Shown: positions 1 through 8,851 of the stretch, piece after piece | How the letters are laid out: each line of letters starts with the position of its first letter | Numbering within the stretch: position 1 is the stretch's first letter | Source of the DNA: JBAZHE01 sp041652555 | GTDB taxonomy: Bacteria > Patescibacteriota > Patescibacteriia > Patescibacteriales > WJLG01 | NCBI GenBank assembly: GCA_041652555.1 | Contig: JBAZHE010000010.1 | Span: 1 to 41,442, forward strand | Length of the DNA: 41,442 nucleotides | Reading direction: 5' to 3' | The notes under the pieces: model-generated | Told to the model about the DNA's origin: nothing | Seen by the model: only the letters and a program-made list of their open reading frames with translations | The model's database searches: none | Program-made: the position numbers and the translations under genes

Positions 1-1
1 C

Positions 2-3000
2 TCCGTCAATATCATTGATTACAGAAAAATTAATAATTTGTTCTGACTGATTGCCGGCTAAATCTTGAATGATTATTTTTATTTGGTGTGCGCCTAGGTT
101 TTGCTTAAATAAATCAATCGTACTGGAATTAACAATTTGCTCATCTAGATAAATTTTAACTGTATCCGTGGCAACGCCGGAGAAATAATCATCAGCGAAA
201 TATTCAACTTCTAATTTTTCGTTGCGGAAAATTTCTTGGTCTTCCTGCGGTAAGAGAACGCTGATTTCCGGAGCAATTTTATCTATTTTGATTATTTCTT
301 CTTTGTTTTCTTCTCGATTACCAGCGCGACCGGTTGAAGAATACAAAATTGTAGTGGTTCCACTTTGAGAAATAAAAAATTCTTCACTGTATTCAATCCA
401 AGTATTACCGCCATCAAGGCTGAATTCAGTTTTTAAAACTCCAGAATTGTCGTCTGCGGCTTCAAGGCTAATTTCTGTGTTGGAAATATAATAATCGTCA
501 TTGCCTGATTGGCCAAGAATGCTTATTGTTGTTTGTGGAGCCGTTAAATCATTTAATTGCTCCCCTGATAAAACAGAATCCGGAGTTACTACTTCATCAA
601 CGGTTCCATTGCCATCAAAATCAATACTAGCTTGATATTCAGCTTGATTATCAGTAATATTATATTCAACCGTTGTGGAGGCAGAATTAAGCGGAATTGA
701 GGCGAAATAAACAAACCCTGTTGGCTGGCTGTTTTCTATCTTATCTAGAGTAATCCCTAATTCGCCACTAGAAGTCGCTTGATTAACGATATGATAATTG
801 CGTCCAACAGGTAGGAAAGCGTATTTATCCTCGCCCAAAATATCATAGCTGACACCTGGAATTCCTTTTTCAATATTTCCATCAGGCAACGGCCCAGTAT
901 GATTGTCCTCTTCATCGTAAATATGCAATTCTACCGGACTATGAGAACCGGCATTAACACCGTTAATACCGCAAATTTCTTGGTCTTGGCTTAAACTTTG
1001 GTAGGCGGAAAAATCAAAATCATTTTCTTTATCCTGCAAAATTGAAACTGCAAGCTGACGGACTCCGTCGGCGCTTGGTAAGTTAGCGTGCTCGGAAATA
1101 TTTGTGTAGTATTTATGTGCTTCAATTCCGAACGATTTGGCGCTTTTTAACGGCACAGTGCCGTCGCCGTCAAGAGGTGACAATGCCCAATTTTTATTAT
1201 TCTTTTTTTGAACACCAGCATAAGTGGCTTGTCCACAACCGATAATATTGTAATAATTATCAATGTTTGGCAAGTTATCTATTCGTGAATGCAATTCATC
1301 ATTAATATTTACAGCATTAACACCAGAAACGCCAAGAAGAAAATTATTTCTGCCCTGATCGCTTAAAAAAGCTATTGATTGATCATAATCTAACGGACTT
1401 AAAATCCCGACATTTTGATTGCCTCCGACAATATCAAATATATAGGCATTAGAAATACTATATACATTAGACTCAAAATATTTTCTACTTGGGAGAATCT
1501 GATAGATAGATGGCATATTTTGAGAAATATCTTTAATCTCCTGTTGATTTAATTTGAAAATTCCTAAAAAATTTATATCTAGATCATCTCCATAATTTAA
1601 AATTTTAAATGCTTTTGGCGAACCTAGGTGTGGAGTAGCAATATCTATAAACTTATCAATACTGTTATCAATATTTTTATCTATATAATCTTTAACCAGT
1701 AACCCGCCCATGCTATGAGCAATTATGTCTACTTTTTCAGAATTAGCCCGCCCCTTAACATACTCTATTTTTTCTTTTAGCGTGGTTTGCCAAAGGTATG
1801 TGCTATCGTTGGAGGTTAAATTAAGATTAAAACGCCAATCATATGGAAAGACAAATAAATCCTCATCTTCTTCATATCCATTATTTTTCAATTCTTCAAT
1901 TAACCCTCTAAAAAAATCTTTATCAATTAACACTTTCCCTAAAATTTCAAAGTGTATCTCTCTAAAAATATCAGAAGAAGTGACCATTGGATTATTTTCA
2001 TTATTTTCACCAAACTGATTAAGTGTTAACTCATCTAAATAGTTATCAAAACCAGGCATAGACATTTTTATAAAATTCGGCCAGATTTCTTCACCTGTCG
2101 CGGCGTTATTTAAATAGCTGGCGATTATCCCCGGCACGATAATCACGGGATTTCTGGTTTGAGCGTCAGGATATGGTTTATTGCTGTCAAAAATTTGTTT
2201 TACTTTTTCGTCCGGGATAGAAGATGACAAAATAAATAAGTCGTCAATGTCTCCGGCAAAATTGCAGCCACTGTCGCAAAAATAGTAATATCGCCAACCG
2301 ATTTTTATAACATTAACATCCGGAATTGTTTTTGGCATCGTGGCCTCGCCTTCTAAGTTCCCGTCTACAAAAAGCTTCCAGACACGAGAATTCGGTCGAG
2401 GATCAATAGTCATTGTGTAAAAATGCCACTGGCCGTCATTAATTAAAGAATTTGAGGTTATACTGTATTCATAGTCATCCTTAATACCCAGATACACTCT
2501 AACGTGACCTTGATACTCTGAAATATAAAAAAGATTTTGCGGATCATTAGCGTTATTAAAGGAAGTTCCCAAAATAACAATAGTAGCCGGCGTGTTAGCG
2601 CTTGTTTCGTTTGTTCTAGCCCAAACTCCAACCGTTATGCCGTCAGAGAAAGAAATGGTCGGAGAAAACCCTCTTGAAAAAAGATCTTCAACTTTTTTAG
2701 AATTAGTGGCATTACCGAATTTTCCAGGAACCGACCTTGATATCGGTTCTCCACCTCCCCAGTGATTAGTACCCCATTGCAAATCATAACCGTTCCCGGA
2801 TGAATCACTGGCAATATATCCGGCCGAATCATCAAAAGCATAATGGGCTACTAAATCGGCCTTAGCCAATGGCGACAAAACCGCTTCTGACTTATACGGT
2901 TGTCCTGACTGATAAAAATCCACTAATTCTTGATTTGTTAAAGCTTCCTTTCTTAACCAAACATCATCTATTGCGCCACGAAAATTATTAGCTCTTGAGG

Positions 3001-3703
3001 CAAAATAATCTTCTCGCCAACCAATATCAACTTTACCAATGGCCGGAATTGGAAAATCAATGCTTTCGCCGATACTTTCCACTCCATCTATAAAAATTGC
3101 CAATGTCCCATTCTCTTGGTCAAGTCTGGCTGAAATAAAATGCCAATTATTATCACTGACATTTTGTGAGGATACCAAAGAAATAATTTTACCATCTGAT
3201 TTGATATCAAGAACCAATAAGCCATTCTCAACCGAAAGAGAGAAAAAATTTGCCGGTGTGCCAGCATAATTAAATGTATTGCCGGACCAGAAAAAACGAG
3301 ATTTATCTACTGAATTTAAATCTGTTTTTATCCATGACCCGATTGTTAAACCATCCGAAACATCAATCAATGATTCAGTTTCAATCGACATATGTTCTTC
3401 ATTCTGATTAAGATTAAGACCAATATCCCAACGACCCCCGACCCTCTCGGGATAAGTCCGTCCGCCTCCCCAGTGGTTTGAACCCCAAGCCAAATCAAGA
3501 TGATTGTTTGAAGAATCATACGCCGTAATTCCTGCGGTTTCGTTAAAATGCCAAATGCCAAGATCATTTTGATCTATCGGCTCGGCGGCTTGAGAATTAG
3601 CAACAAAAATAAAAAATCCGGCTAGGATAAAAACCGGAAGCGCGACCAAAGAAAAAAGCTGTTTTAAATTCTTGCCCCTCTTTGTTGAATTCTTAACTGG
3701 CAT
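2..3703 (-). CDS. Secreted LamG-LamG-lipase (LCAT-like alpha/beta hydrolase) surface protein, 3' end outside window
   Basis: Reading from the ATG at 3701-3703 the frame stays open to the window edge (about 1234 residues), so the C-terminus is missing. Residues 1-40 form a signal peptide: basic start, long hydrophobic run, then NSQAA. Two tandem LamG/concanavalin-like modules follow (about 45-275 and 283-520), each with a W-G-(S/T)-N-H-W-G-G-G motif near its start. An alpha/beta hydrolase domain (about 512-880) begins with NPVIIVPGI and has the nucleophile elbow AHSMGG (Ser664), GDGTVP (Asp847) and a downstream SEHA (His872). This order and the DG-T-V-P motif resemble the LCAT/lipase family. 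A region around 1048-1134 looks like an OmpL47-type repeat (SLDGG..W..Y), followed by an Ig-like segment. I infer a secreted or surface lipid esterase or acyltransferase; the substrate is unknown. A promoter lies about 50 bp upstream. Confidence 0.85.
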   Translation of the reverse strand, partial: MPVKNSTKRGKNLKQLFSLVALPVFILAGFFIFVANSQAAEPIDQNDLGIWHFNETAGITAYDSSNNHLDLAWGSNHWGGGRTYPERVGGRWDIGLNLNQNEEHMSIETESLIDVSDGLTIGSWIKTDLNSVDKSRFFWSGNTFNYAGTPANFFSLSVENGLLVLDIKSDGKIISLVSSQNVSDNNWHFISARLDQENGTLAIFIDGVESIGESIDFPIPAIGKVDIGWREDYFASRANNFRGAIDDVWLRKEALTNQELVDFYQSGQPYKSEAVLSPLAKADLVAHYAFDDSAGYIASDSSGNGYDLQWGTNHWGGGEPISRSVPGKFGNATNSKKVEDLFSRGFSPTISFSDGITVGVWARTNETSANTPATIVILGTSFNNANDPQNLFYISEYQGHVRVYLGIKDDYEYSITSNSLINDGQWHFYTMTIDPRPNSRVWKLFVDGNLEGEATMPKTIPDVNVIKIGWRYYYFCDSGCNFAGDIDDLFILSSSIPDEKVKQIFDSNKPYPDAQTRNPVIIVPGIIASYLNNAATGEEIWPNFIKMSMPGFDNYLDELTLNQFGENNENNPMVTSSDIFREIHFEILGKVLIDKDFFRGLIEELKNNGYEEDEDLFVFPYDWRFNLNLTSNDSTYLWQTTLKEKIEYVKGRANSEKVDIIAHSMGGLLVKDYIDKNIDNSIDKFIDIATPHLGSPKAFKILNYGDDLDINFLGIFKLNQQEIKDISQNMPSIYQILPSRKYFESNVYSISNAYIFDIVGGNQNVGILSPLDYDQSIAFLSDQGRNNFLLGVSGVNAVNINDELHSRIDNLPNIDNYYNIIGCGQATYAGVQKKNNKNWALSPLDGDGTVPLKSAKSFGIEAHKYYTNISEHANLPSADGVRQLAVSILQDKENDFDFSAYQSLSQDQEICGINGVNAGSHSPVELHIYDEEDNHTGPLPDGNIEKGIPGVSYDILGEDKYAFLPVGRNYHIVNQATSSGELGITLDKIENSQPTGFVYFASIPLNSASTTVEYNITDNQAEYQASIDFDGNGTVDEVVTPDSVLSGEQLNDLTAPQTTISILGQSGNDDYYISNTEISLEAADDNSGVLKTEFSLDGGNTWIEYSEEFFISQSGTTTILYSSTGRAGNREENKEEIIKIDKIAPEISVLLPQEDQEIFRNEKLEVEYFADDYFSGVATDTVKIYLDEQIVNSSTIDLFKQNLGAHQIKIIIQDLAGNQSEQIINFSVINDIDG

Positions 3704-3753
3704 AATTATGTTTTAAAAATAAATATTTTCTCTTTAATTTTTTCACTATTAAT

Positions 3754-3782
3754 ATTTTAACAAAAGATAAAACCGGCTGCAA
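3754..3782 (-). promoter_or_regulatory. Sigma-70-like promoter for the LamG-lipase gene
   Basis: On the minus strand TTGCAG (3777-3782) is separated by 17 nt from TAAAAT (3754-3759). The predicted start of transcription is about 45 nt upstream of the ATG at 3703. It sits just downstream of the 18-bp direct repeat at 3791-3808. Confidence 0.55.
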
Positions 3783-3790
3783 CTTCGCTC

Positions 3791-3808
3791 TTATCTCTTC
3801 GCGCCAGA
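3791..3808. repeat. 18-bp direct repeat, left copy (encodes an SGAKR-stop tail)
   Basis: Identical to 5568-5585. On the minus strand it reads as the codons S-G-A-K-R-stop, the exact end of the S8 protease. Here it is intergenic and not preceded by any recognisable part of that domain. The two copies flank the ATPase/DUF234 gene and its promoter. Confidence 0.75.
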
Positions 3809-3844
3809 AAGTGTCTTTTTTTGACATCCACTGTTTACTTTCTG
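3805..3844. repeat. Inverted repeat downstream of the ATPase gene
   Basis: Eight-base perfect arms (CAGAAAGT at 3805-3812, ACTTTCTG at 3837-3844) enclose a smaller TGTC / T7 / GACA hairpin. No T-run follows on the minus strand, so it is not a typical intrinsic terminator. It overlaps the last four bases of the left direct repeat. Confidence 0.5.
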
Positions 3845-3858
3845 AAAAGTTGTCATAA

Positions 3859-5283
3859 TTATTTTTTATTCACTAAAATATCCTTATCTACCAAAAACAC
3901 CCCATCCTTTTTGGCAGTTTTTATCATTTCCTCGGTAAAGCCACTCTTGCTAAATAAAATAAAATATTCTTTTCGGCCATTTTTATTCCATTCCACTTTG
4001 GCCGCTTTATTTTTTAGATCTTCGTAAATATTTATACCGACCGGCTTTTCTGACCACTTACACTCGCCAAAAATTATTTTCTTTTCCACTGAGCTAAATC
4101 CCACGACATCGATTTCTTGATTATTATCCCAATAACGACCCGCTCGTTCAAAGGCAAAAATTTTATCCTGCCAGGTCGTTAACAGCTCAACTGCGACTCG
4201 TTCATACACCTGTGCCACGATACTTTTAAAACTGGAGTTTACTTTGTCATCATATTTCAGTCCGCTAAACATCTTTTCTATTACATAATCATAATTATCC
4301 ATTTCTAAATAGCTTTTGTAAGGAAAAATATATTGAAACCAAAAAACAAAAAAATTATCGGAAATTTTATATAGCCCCTTGCGAGATTTATCCGGCTTGT
4401 CTTCGGTTATTGGCACCTCGCGCTCCACCAAGCGCAAATTAATCAACACCGAAAGATATTTATTCGCAGTGGACTTATCCAAACCAACCTCATTAACAAT
4501 TTCACTTAATTTTCTTTTACCGAGCGCAATAGAGCGCAAAATCGCTAAATAATTTTTGGTTTCGCGCAACTCTTCCTTAAGAGTAAATTCCACCTCATTG
4601 TATAAAAAAGCGGTTTTGTTAAAAATTTTCTTCTTGATTTCATCAGACACTTCTTCGCTACCCTCAAACTGCTTAAGATAGGCGGGCATGCCGCCGGTGA
4701 TGGCATAAATATTAAGAAAATCAGCAAAATTATTTTCTGGAAAGAATTTTTGCGATTGCGAAAAATTCAACGGATCAACCAAAATTTGGCCAGTACGACG
4801 GCCAAACAAAGGAGCGCTTTGATTCAAGGTTTCCGATTCCATCATAGCAATACTCGATCCTGACAATATTAATAATATTTTGGTATCTTTTAAATATTCA
4901 TCCCAGCCCTTTTGAAAAAGAGAACTAGTTGATTTATCATTCTCAGTAAGATAAGGATATTCATCTATCGCCAAAACCAGAGGATGAAAAGCTGTTTTTG
5001 TTTTTAAATATAAAAAGGCTTCCAACCAATCACCGAAGCCATTTTTGATTAAAATTTCATCTTTAAAGTAATTACCAACTATTTGACCAAACTCGCGCAA
5101 TTGATCGGCGGTAGTACGCTTATCGGCCAAAAAATATATTGCCGGCTTGTCTTTGATAAATTGTTTAATTAACTCGGTTTTACCAACCCGTCGTTTGCCG
5201 TAAATAATAAAAAACTGAGCAATATTAGATTGCCATTTTTCATTAAGCACCTTTAATTCTTGTTCGCGGTTAATAAAAGGCAT
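3859..5283 (-). CDS. AAA-type ATPase with winged helix and DUF234 (PD-(D/E)XK-like) C-terminal domain
   Basis: The 474-aa protein starts with an archaeal-type ATPase domain: Walker A GKRRVGKT (G29-T36), Walker B LVLAIDE (D107, E108) and a sensor-like LILSGSS (138-144). A winged-helix segment (about 255-290, LSEIVNEVGLDKSTANKYL) follows. The C-terminus carries E390-I-D392 and G-E407-C-K409, the spacing of a PD-(D/E)XK nuclease core, as known for the ATPase/DUF234 family. Length is normal for the family. The biological role of these ATPases is poorly known; DNA binding or nuclease activity is inferred. The gene stands alone between two secreted-protein genes, has its own promoter overlapped by a palindrome, and is bracketed by 18-bp direct repeats, suggesting it arrived as a unit. 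Confidence 0.88.
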   Translation of the reverse strand: MPFINREQELKVLNEKWQSNIAQFFIIYGKRRVGKTELIKQFIKDKPAIYFLADKRTTADQLREFGQIVGNYFKDEILIKNGFGDWLEAFLYLKTKTAFHPLVLAIDEYPYLTENDKSTSSLFQKGWDEYLKDTKILLILSGSSIAMMESETLNQSAPLFGRRTGQILVDPLNFSQSQKFFPENNFADFLNIYAITGGMPAYLKQFEGSEEVSDEIKKKIFNKTAFLYNEVEFTLKEELRETKNYLAILRSIALGKRKLSEIVNEVGLDKSTANKYLSVLINLRLVEREVPITEDKPDKSRKGLYKISDNFFVFWFQYIFPYKSYLEMDNYDYVIEKMFSGLKYDDKVNSSFKSIVAQVYERVAVELLTTWQDKIFAFERAGRYWDNNQEIDVVGFSSVEKKIIFGECKWSEKPVGINIYEDLKNKAAKVEWNKNGRKEYFILFSKSGFTEEMIKTAKKDGVFLVDKDILVNKK

Positions 5284-5311
5284 ATTTTTAGTATTAATTT
5301 AATATACTTGT

Positions 5312-5345
5312 AAATAGTATACCTTGTGAGTATACTATTTGTCAA
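5312..5345 (-). promoter_or_regulatory. Strong promoter with overlapping palindromic operator, ATPase gene
   Basis: On the minus strand a perfect -35 TTGACA (5340-5345) is followed after 18 nt by -10 TATACT (5316-5321), giving a leader of roughly 25 nt before the ATG at 5283. A perfect 10-bp inverted repeat (5312-5321 and 5331-5340, 9-nt spacer) covers the -10 box and half of the spacer. This is the classical geometry of a repressor operator. Autoregulation by the gene's own winged helix is possible but only inferred. Confidence 0.7.
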
Positions 5346-5492
5346 TAATGCCTATTTTATACTATATTAGCCAAAATGGTGTAAAGCAGAAACTCTGTAA
5401 AACTATTATTAGCAATAATTTTCTTAGTATTTTTGTCATAACTTTTCATTTATTCTCCAAAAATAATTTTAACATCTTATTAAAACTAAGGC
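5346..5492. other. AT-rich intergenic stretch between the ATPase promoter and the S8 terminator
   Basis: Together with the flanking promoter and terminator this forms the 284-bp gap between the ATPase and S8 genes. I see no gene or further structure in it. The only open frame, on the plus strand, has no family features. Confidence 0.5.
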
Positions 5493-5540
5493 AAAAAAAT
5501 ATAAGTAACGTAGACAGTGACGTACCAAGCTACATTACTT
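5493..5540 (-). terminator. Intrinsic terminator of the S8 protease gene
   Basis: Arms at 5503-5513 and 5530-5540 pair over 11 bp with one mismatch. On the minus strand the hairpin is followed, after three bases, by a run of seven T (5493-5499). It lies 28 nt after the protease stop codon. Confidence 0.65.
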
Positions 5541-5567
5541 GTTTGACAACAAAAAAATTATCTTACT

Positions 5568-5585
5568 TTATCTCTTCGCGCCAGA
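5568..5585. repeat. 18-bp direct repeat, right copy (3' end of S8 gene)
   Basis: Identical to 3791-3808. This copy is the functional last five codons plus the stop of the S8 protease gene. The 1.8-kb segment between the copies contains only the ATPase gene, its promoter and the protease terminator. Confidence 0.75.
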
Positions 5586-8500
5586 GTATGCTATAGCTCG
5601 AACAGCATCCCAATCTATTGCTGAGTAAGGATTATATTTAAAGATTGCCTTAAAACTTTTTATCGCAGTCTTCTCGCTGTTCATATTTCTGTTAGCCGGC
5701 CTCAAGCCATAAGCCATTACCGTAACCGCGGCATTATCATTAGGGTTGTTCATATCAGGAGTTCTCAAATAAATTTTTTTGAATTTAATAATAGCATTAT
5801 CTTCCGCTACTTGGATTTTTTGCGACGGCCAGCGTCCATTAGCAATTTTAATCACATCTTGCCAATCAGAAACAGAACTTGGTACAGCCCCAAAAGCAGT
5901 AAAATATGAATTTAAAGATCCGGCTCGTTCTCCAGCTCCTAACTTATTTGTGGTCGGAGTGCCAATTTGAATAAAGTAAGCTATATTTATTTTAATTTTT
6001 TCGTTTAAATCAGCACCATAACCGGCGGTCACTTTTTTATAAATTTCTTCATTTATACCGGTAAACGCCACTCTGTCTTCCCAATTATCAATAATCTCGG
6101 CTTCGTCTTTACTTACTTCATTAACCACACCACTCTCTAATCCAAATAAAGAAGAATAAAGAATTCTAGATATTAATTCCGGCTCTAGAACTCTTTCTTC
6201 CGGAACTTCCGTGGTGGTTGTTGCTTCTTCCTGAGTAGTCGTGGCAATCACAACTTTAGCTGGCGGAATATAACTGCCACCGCCACCAGAAGAATAACTT
6301 ACAACAGGAGGGGCTGGCAATTTAATTACAGTTAATAGAAATTCTTTGGTACTGGACACAACACCTTTGGTTAAAAACGCTGTCATAGTAACAGTTGCAT
6401 TTCCGCTAGAAAAAAGCGGTCTGTTTATTGTTTGTCCGTCATTAGAAATAATCCCCGAATTATCCGACGTCCAGATAATAGTTGAACTGTTTTCCCCAAG
6501 AGCCGGCAAAATATTTAAAGATACTGTTATATTTGATAAGTCAGAATTCTCTCCCTTAATAGAGTCTTCTGTTAAAAAATCTTTATCAGCGGCGACTGAA
6601 GCAATATCAGGATCTTCGTCAACAGTAACGGTGACTGTATAAGCTTGAGTGGAACTACCAGCGGCCGTGACAGTATATAAAACAGGGTCAGAAAAATCTT
6701 GCGAAAGGCCGGAAGCCGGGCTAACCGAAACTCCGGTGATAACAATTTCCGGGGTAAGCGTTGCCACATCAGTCCCAAAAGGCACAGAAACCAAAATGGT
6801 TTGCACATCCTCATCGATCGTACTGCTAGCCGAAATTCCCACAAAATCAAACGAAGAAATCTCTTTGGCAGAATCAACTGTCTGCAAAGCAGTCTGCGCA
6901 TTTATTCTTTTTCCGGAAACTGTTTTCCCTGACAAAGACGCCAAATCATCGCCAGTTGTTAAAATTATATTTTTTACTTGCGAATATAAAAGATTTGGGT
7001 TATACCCCTCAATCAAAGCCGCTAAACCAACGACGTGCGGTGTCGCCATAGAAGTCCCGTTCTTAAATTGATATTGATTACTGGCGCCATCATCAAAATA
7101 ATTTTTAATTATTTTAAAATCATCAACTGCACAACCTCCGTAATTATTGTCAGTTGGGCTAGTCACCCATCTTAATCTGAATTTAAAATCAGCTGATAAA
7201 TATCCATCGGGAATTGTTAAATTCTCGAAATGATAAAATGCGTAACTACTAGAGGAAGAATCAGAATCAATTTCATATTCATCCCAAACCTCCAATGGCG
7301 TGAAAGAAATTCCGTCAGAACTTATTTCCAAAATCATATAATCCATGAAAAAAACCGGATTATACTCTGTATCGCAAGCGGTCCAAAAATCAAAATGCGC
7401 TGAACTGACGTCTTGTAAATCATAGCTAAGCGCCGTTATTGTGGATGTAGCATTATCAGCATAAGGAGTGTTTATATCGCCGATTAGGGCATTAACATGA
7501 GAATCCCAAAAACCGGAAACATCTTTTGTCCCCCAATAGCCGTTGCTACTCGTAGCCCAGCCGTCTGGAATATTCGGAATATCTAATTCTTCAAAATTTT
7601 CATTCAATACTTCAGTGGAAGTTGATTCGGGAATAGTGCTGTAAATATTTACACCCGGAGCTCCGACATCAACCGAGCTTATTCCATAATTTGAAAAAGA
7701 GGCCAAATTATCATTCTGATCCGTGGCGGCGACGGAAATAATATTATCCAAAACATAGTCTGAAGGATATTTATGAACGCTTTCATTGTTAGTATGATCA
7801 TTGCCGGCGGCAGCAACAAAAATTCCGCCCGCCTGACGAAAACGATCTATAGCGTCATATTCAGCCTGAGAAAATTCGTCCCCTCCATAACTCGCATTAA
7901 TTATTTTGGCGTTATTTTGAATGGCAAAATCAATGGCTCTCACTTCGGAAGCGGTATCCAACCCAAATTTTAAAGCCATTATTTTAGCATTTGGAGCCAC
8001 GCCGATAATCCCCTCTTCATTATTTTTGACCGCGGCTATTGTACCCGCCACATGCGTTCCGTGATTATTGGTAGTCGGCAGAGGCGTCTTATCATCATCT
8101 TCAAAGTCATAGCCATGATTACACCCTCCCAAATCATCCCCATTTTCATCCAGGCAATCATCTCCATTCCACATATTAGCAATTAAATCCGGATGATTAT
8201 AAGCAACTCCGGTATCAATAATAGCGACGATAATAGAAGAACTTGTTCCTTCGTTTATCGCCCAGGCCTCAGGAGCGTCAATATCCGCATCACTTGTTCC
8301 GGAAACACTGTTGACGGTTTGCCCAACATTATCCAACCCCCACAAAAGTGCTTTATTAGTGTCATTAGTATCAATCTCCTCGGAGTAGCGTTTGTAATTA
8401 GGTTCAGCATATTCTATGTCTGGATTATTTTTTAACTCAGCTATTTTTTGTTCCACTGTTTTGCCGTCTTTAATTTTTAAAACTGAAATATTGCTATTTT

Positions 8501-8777
8501 TAAAATCTTCTTTTTTTTCTAAAGATTTTAATTTATTAAAATTCAAGGTTGCTCTTTGACCGGCAAAACTGTTTAAATTTATTTTACTTTTTCTATATTT
8601 AACTAAAATTTCTCCTGGAACATAATTTATTTTTTGCGACCTAATGTTATCCGGTAACAACTTTTTTATTTTAACAGAATTAGAAAAAGCCGCTTCAGCG
8701 AAAGACGTTGGTTGTATAGATAAATTTAATATAATTAATAACAAAAAAATAACAACTTTTTTCATACCTAAAACCAT
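5568..8777 (-). CDS. Secreted S8 subtilisin-like serine protease with C-terminal surface domain
   Basis: The 1069-aa protein has a signal peptide (about 1-28) and an I9-like propeptide (about 50-130, ending DIEYAEPNY). The subtilase domain shows all catalytic residues: Asp188 (IIDTG), His239 (NHGTHVAG), oxyanion Asn326 (AAGN) and Ser576 (NGTSMATPH). A beta-rich insert of about 175 residues (386-565), resembling MAM/immune-inhibitor jelly rolls, lies just before the Ser. Then come a DUF5018-like module (about 640-720), an atrophied bacterial Ig-like module (about 725-815), a Gly/Pro/Thr linker and a 193-residue C-terminal domain (877-1069) shared with the next upstream gene. Either ATG (8777 or 8765) could start it; the second gives the more usual MKK signal peptide. 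Secretion and surface retention are inferred. Confidence 0.93.
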   Translation of the reverse strand: MVLGMKKVVIFLLLIILNLSIQPTSFAEAAFSNSVKIKKLLPDNIRSQKINYVPGEILVKYRKSKINLNSFAGQRATLNFNKLKSLEKKEDFKNSNISVLKIKDGKTVEQKIAELKNNPDIEYAEPNYKRYSEEIDTNDTNKALLWGLDNVGQTVNSVSGTSDADIDAPEAWAINEGTSSSIIVAIIDTGVAYNHPDLIANMWNGDDCLDENGDDLGGCNHGYDFEDDDKTPLPTTNNHGTHVAGTIAAVKNNEEGIIGVAPNAKIMALKFGLDTASEVRAIDFAIQNNAKIINASYGGDEFSQAEYDAIDRFRQAGGIFVAAAGNDHTNNESVHKYPSDYVLDNIISVAATDQNDNLASFSNYGISSVDVGAPGVNIYSTIPESTSTEVLNENFEELDIPNIPDGWATSSNGYWGTKDVSGFWDSHVNALIGDINTPYADNATSTITALSYDLQDVSSAHFDFWTACDTEYNPVFFMDYMILEISSDGISFTPLEVWDEYEIDSDSSSSSYAFYHFENLTIPDGYLSADFKFRLRWVTSPTDNNYGGCAVDDFKIIKNYFDDGASNQYQFKNGTSMATPHVVGLAALIEGYNPNLLYSQVKNIILTTGDDLASLSGKTVSGKRINAQTALQTVDSAKEISSFDFVGISASSTIDEDVQTILVSVPFGTDVATLTPEIVITGVSVSPASGLSQDFSDPVLYTVTAAGSSTQAYTVTVTVDEDPDIASVAADKDFLTEDSIKGENSDLSNITVSLNILPALGENSSTIIWTSDNSGIISNDGQTINRPLFSSGNATVTMTAFLTKGVVSSTKEFLLTVIKLPAPPVVSYSSGGGGSYIPPAKVVIATTTQEEATTTTEVPEERVLEPELISRILYSSLFGLESGVVNEVSKDEAEIIDNWEDRVAFTGINEEIYKKVTAGYGADLNEKIKINIAYFIQIGTPTTNKLGAGERAGSLNSYFTAFGAVPSSVSDWQDVIKIANGRWPSQKIQVAEDNAIIKFKKIYLRTPDMNNPNDNAAVTVMAYGLRPANRNMNSEKTAIKSFKAIFKYNPYSAIDWDAVRAIAYSGAKR

Positions 8778-8804
8778 TTTATATAAATTATTTTAACAAT
8801 TTTA

Positions 8805-8810
8805 ATTATA
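8805..8810 (-). promoter_or_regulatory. Putative -10 box of the S8 protease gene
   Basis: A perfect TATAAT on the minus strand lies 28 nt before the ATG at 8777. No good -35 hexamer sits at the expected distance, so the call is weak. Confidence 0.35.
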
Positions 8811-8851
8811 CTATATTTTTCACTTTTAACCCAGACAATAAAACAAAAACA

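Noticed and set aside
3805..3844. Terminator of the ATPase gene
   Set aside because: The stem is good, but no T-run follows on the minus strand, so it is listed only as an inverted repeat.
6649..7071. 140-codon open frame on the plus strand inside the S8 gene
   Set aside because: It is antisense to a gene with clear catalytic motifs and has no family features, signal peptide or ribosome-binding site.
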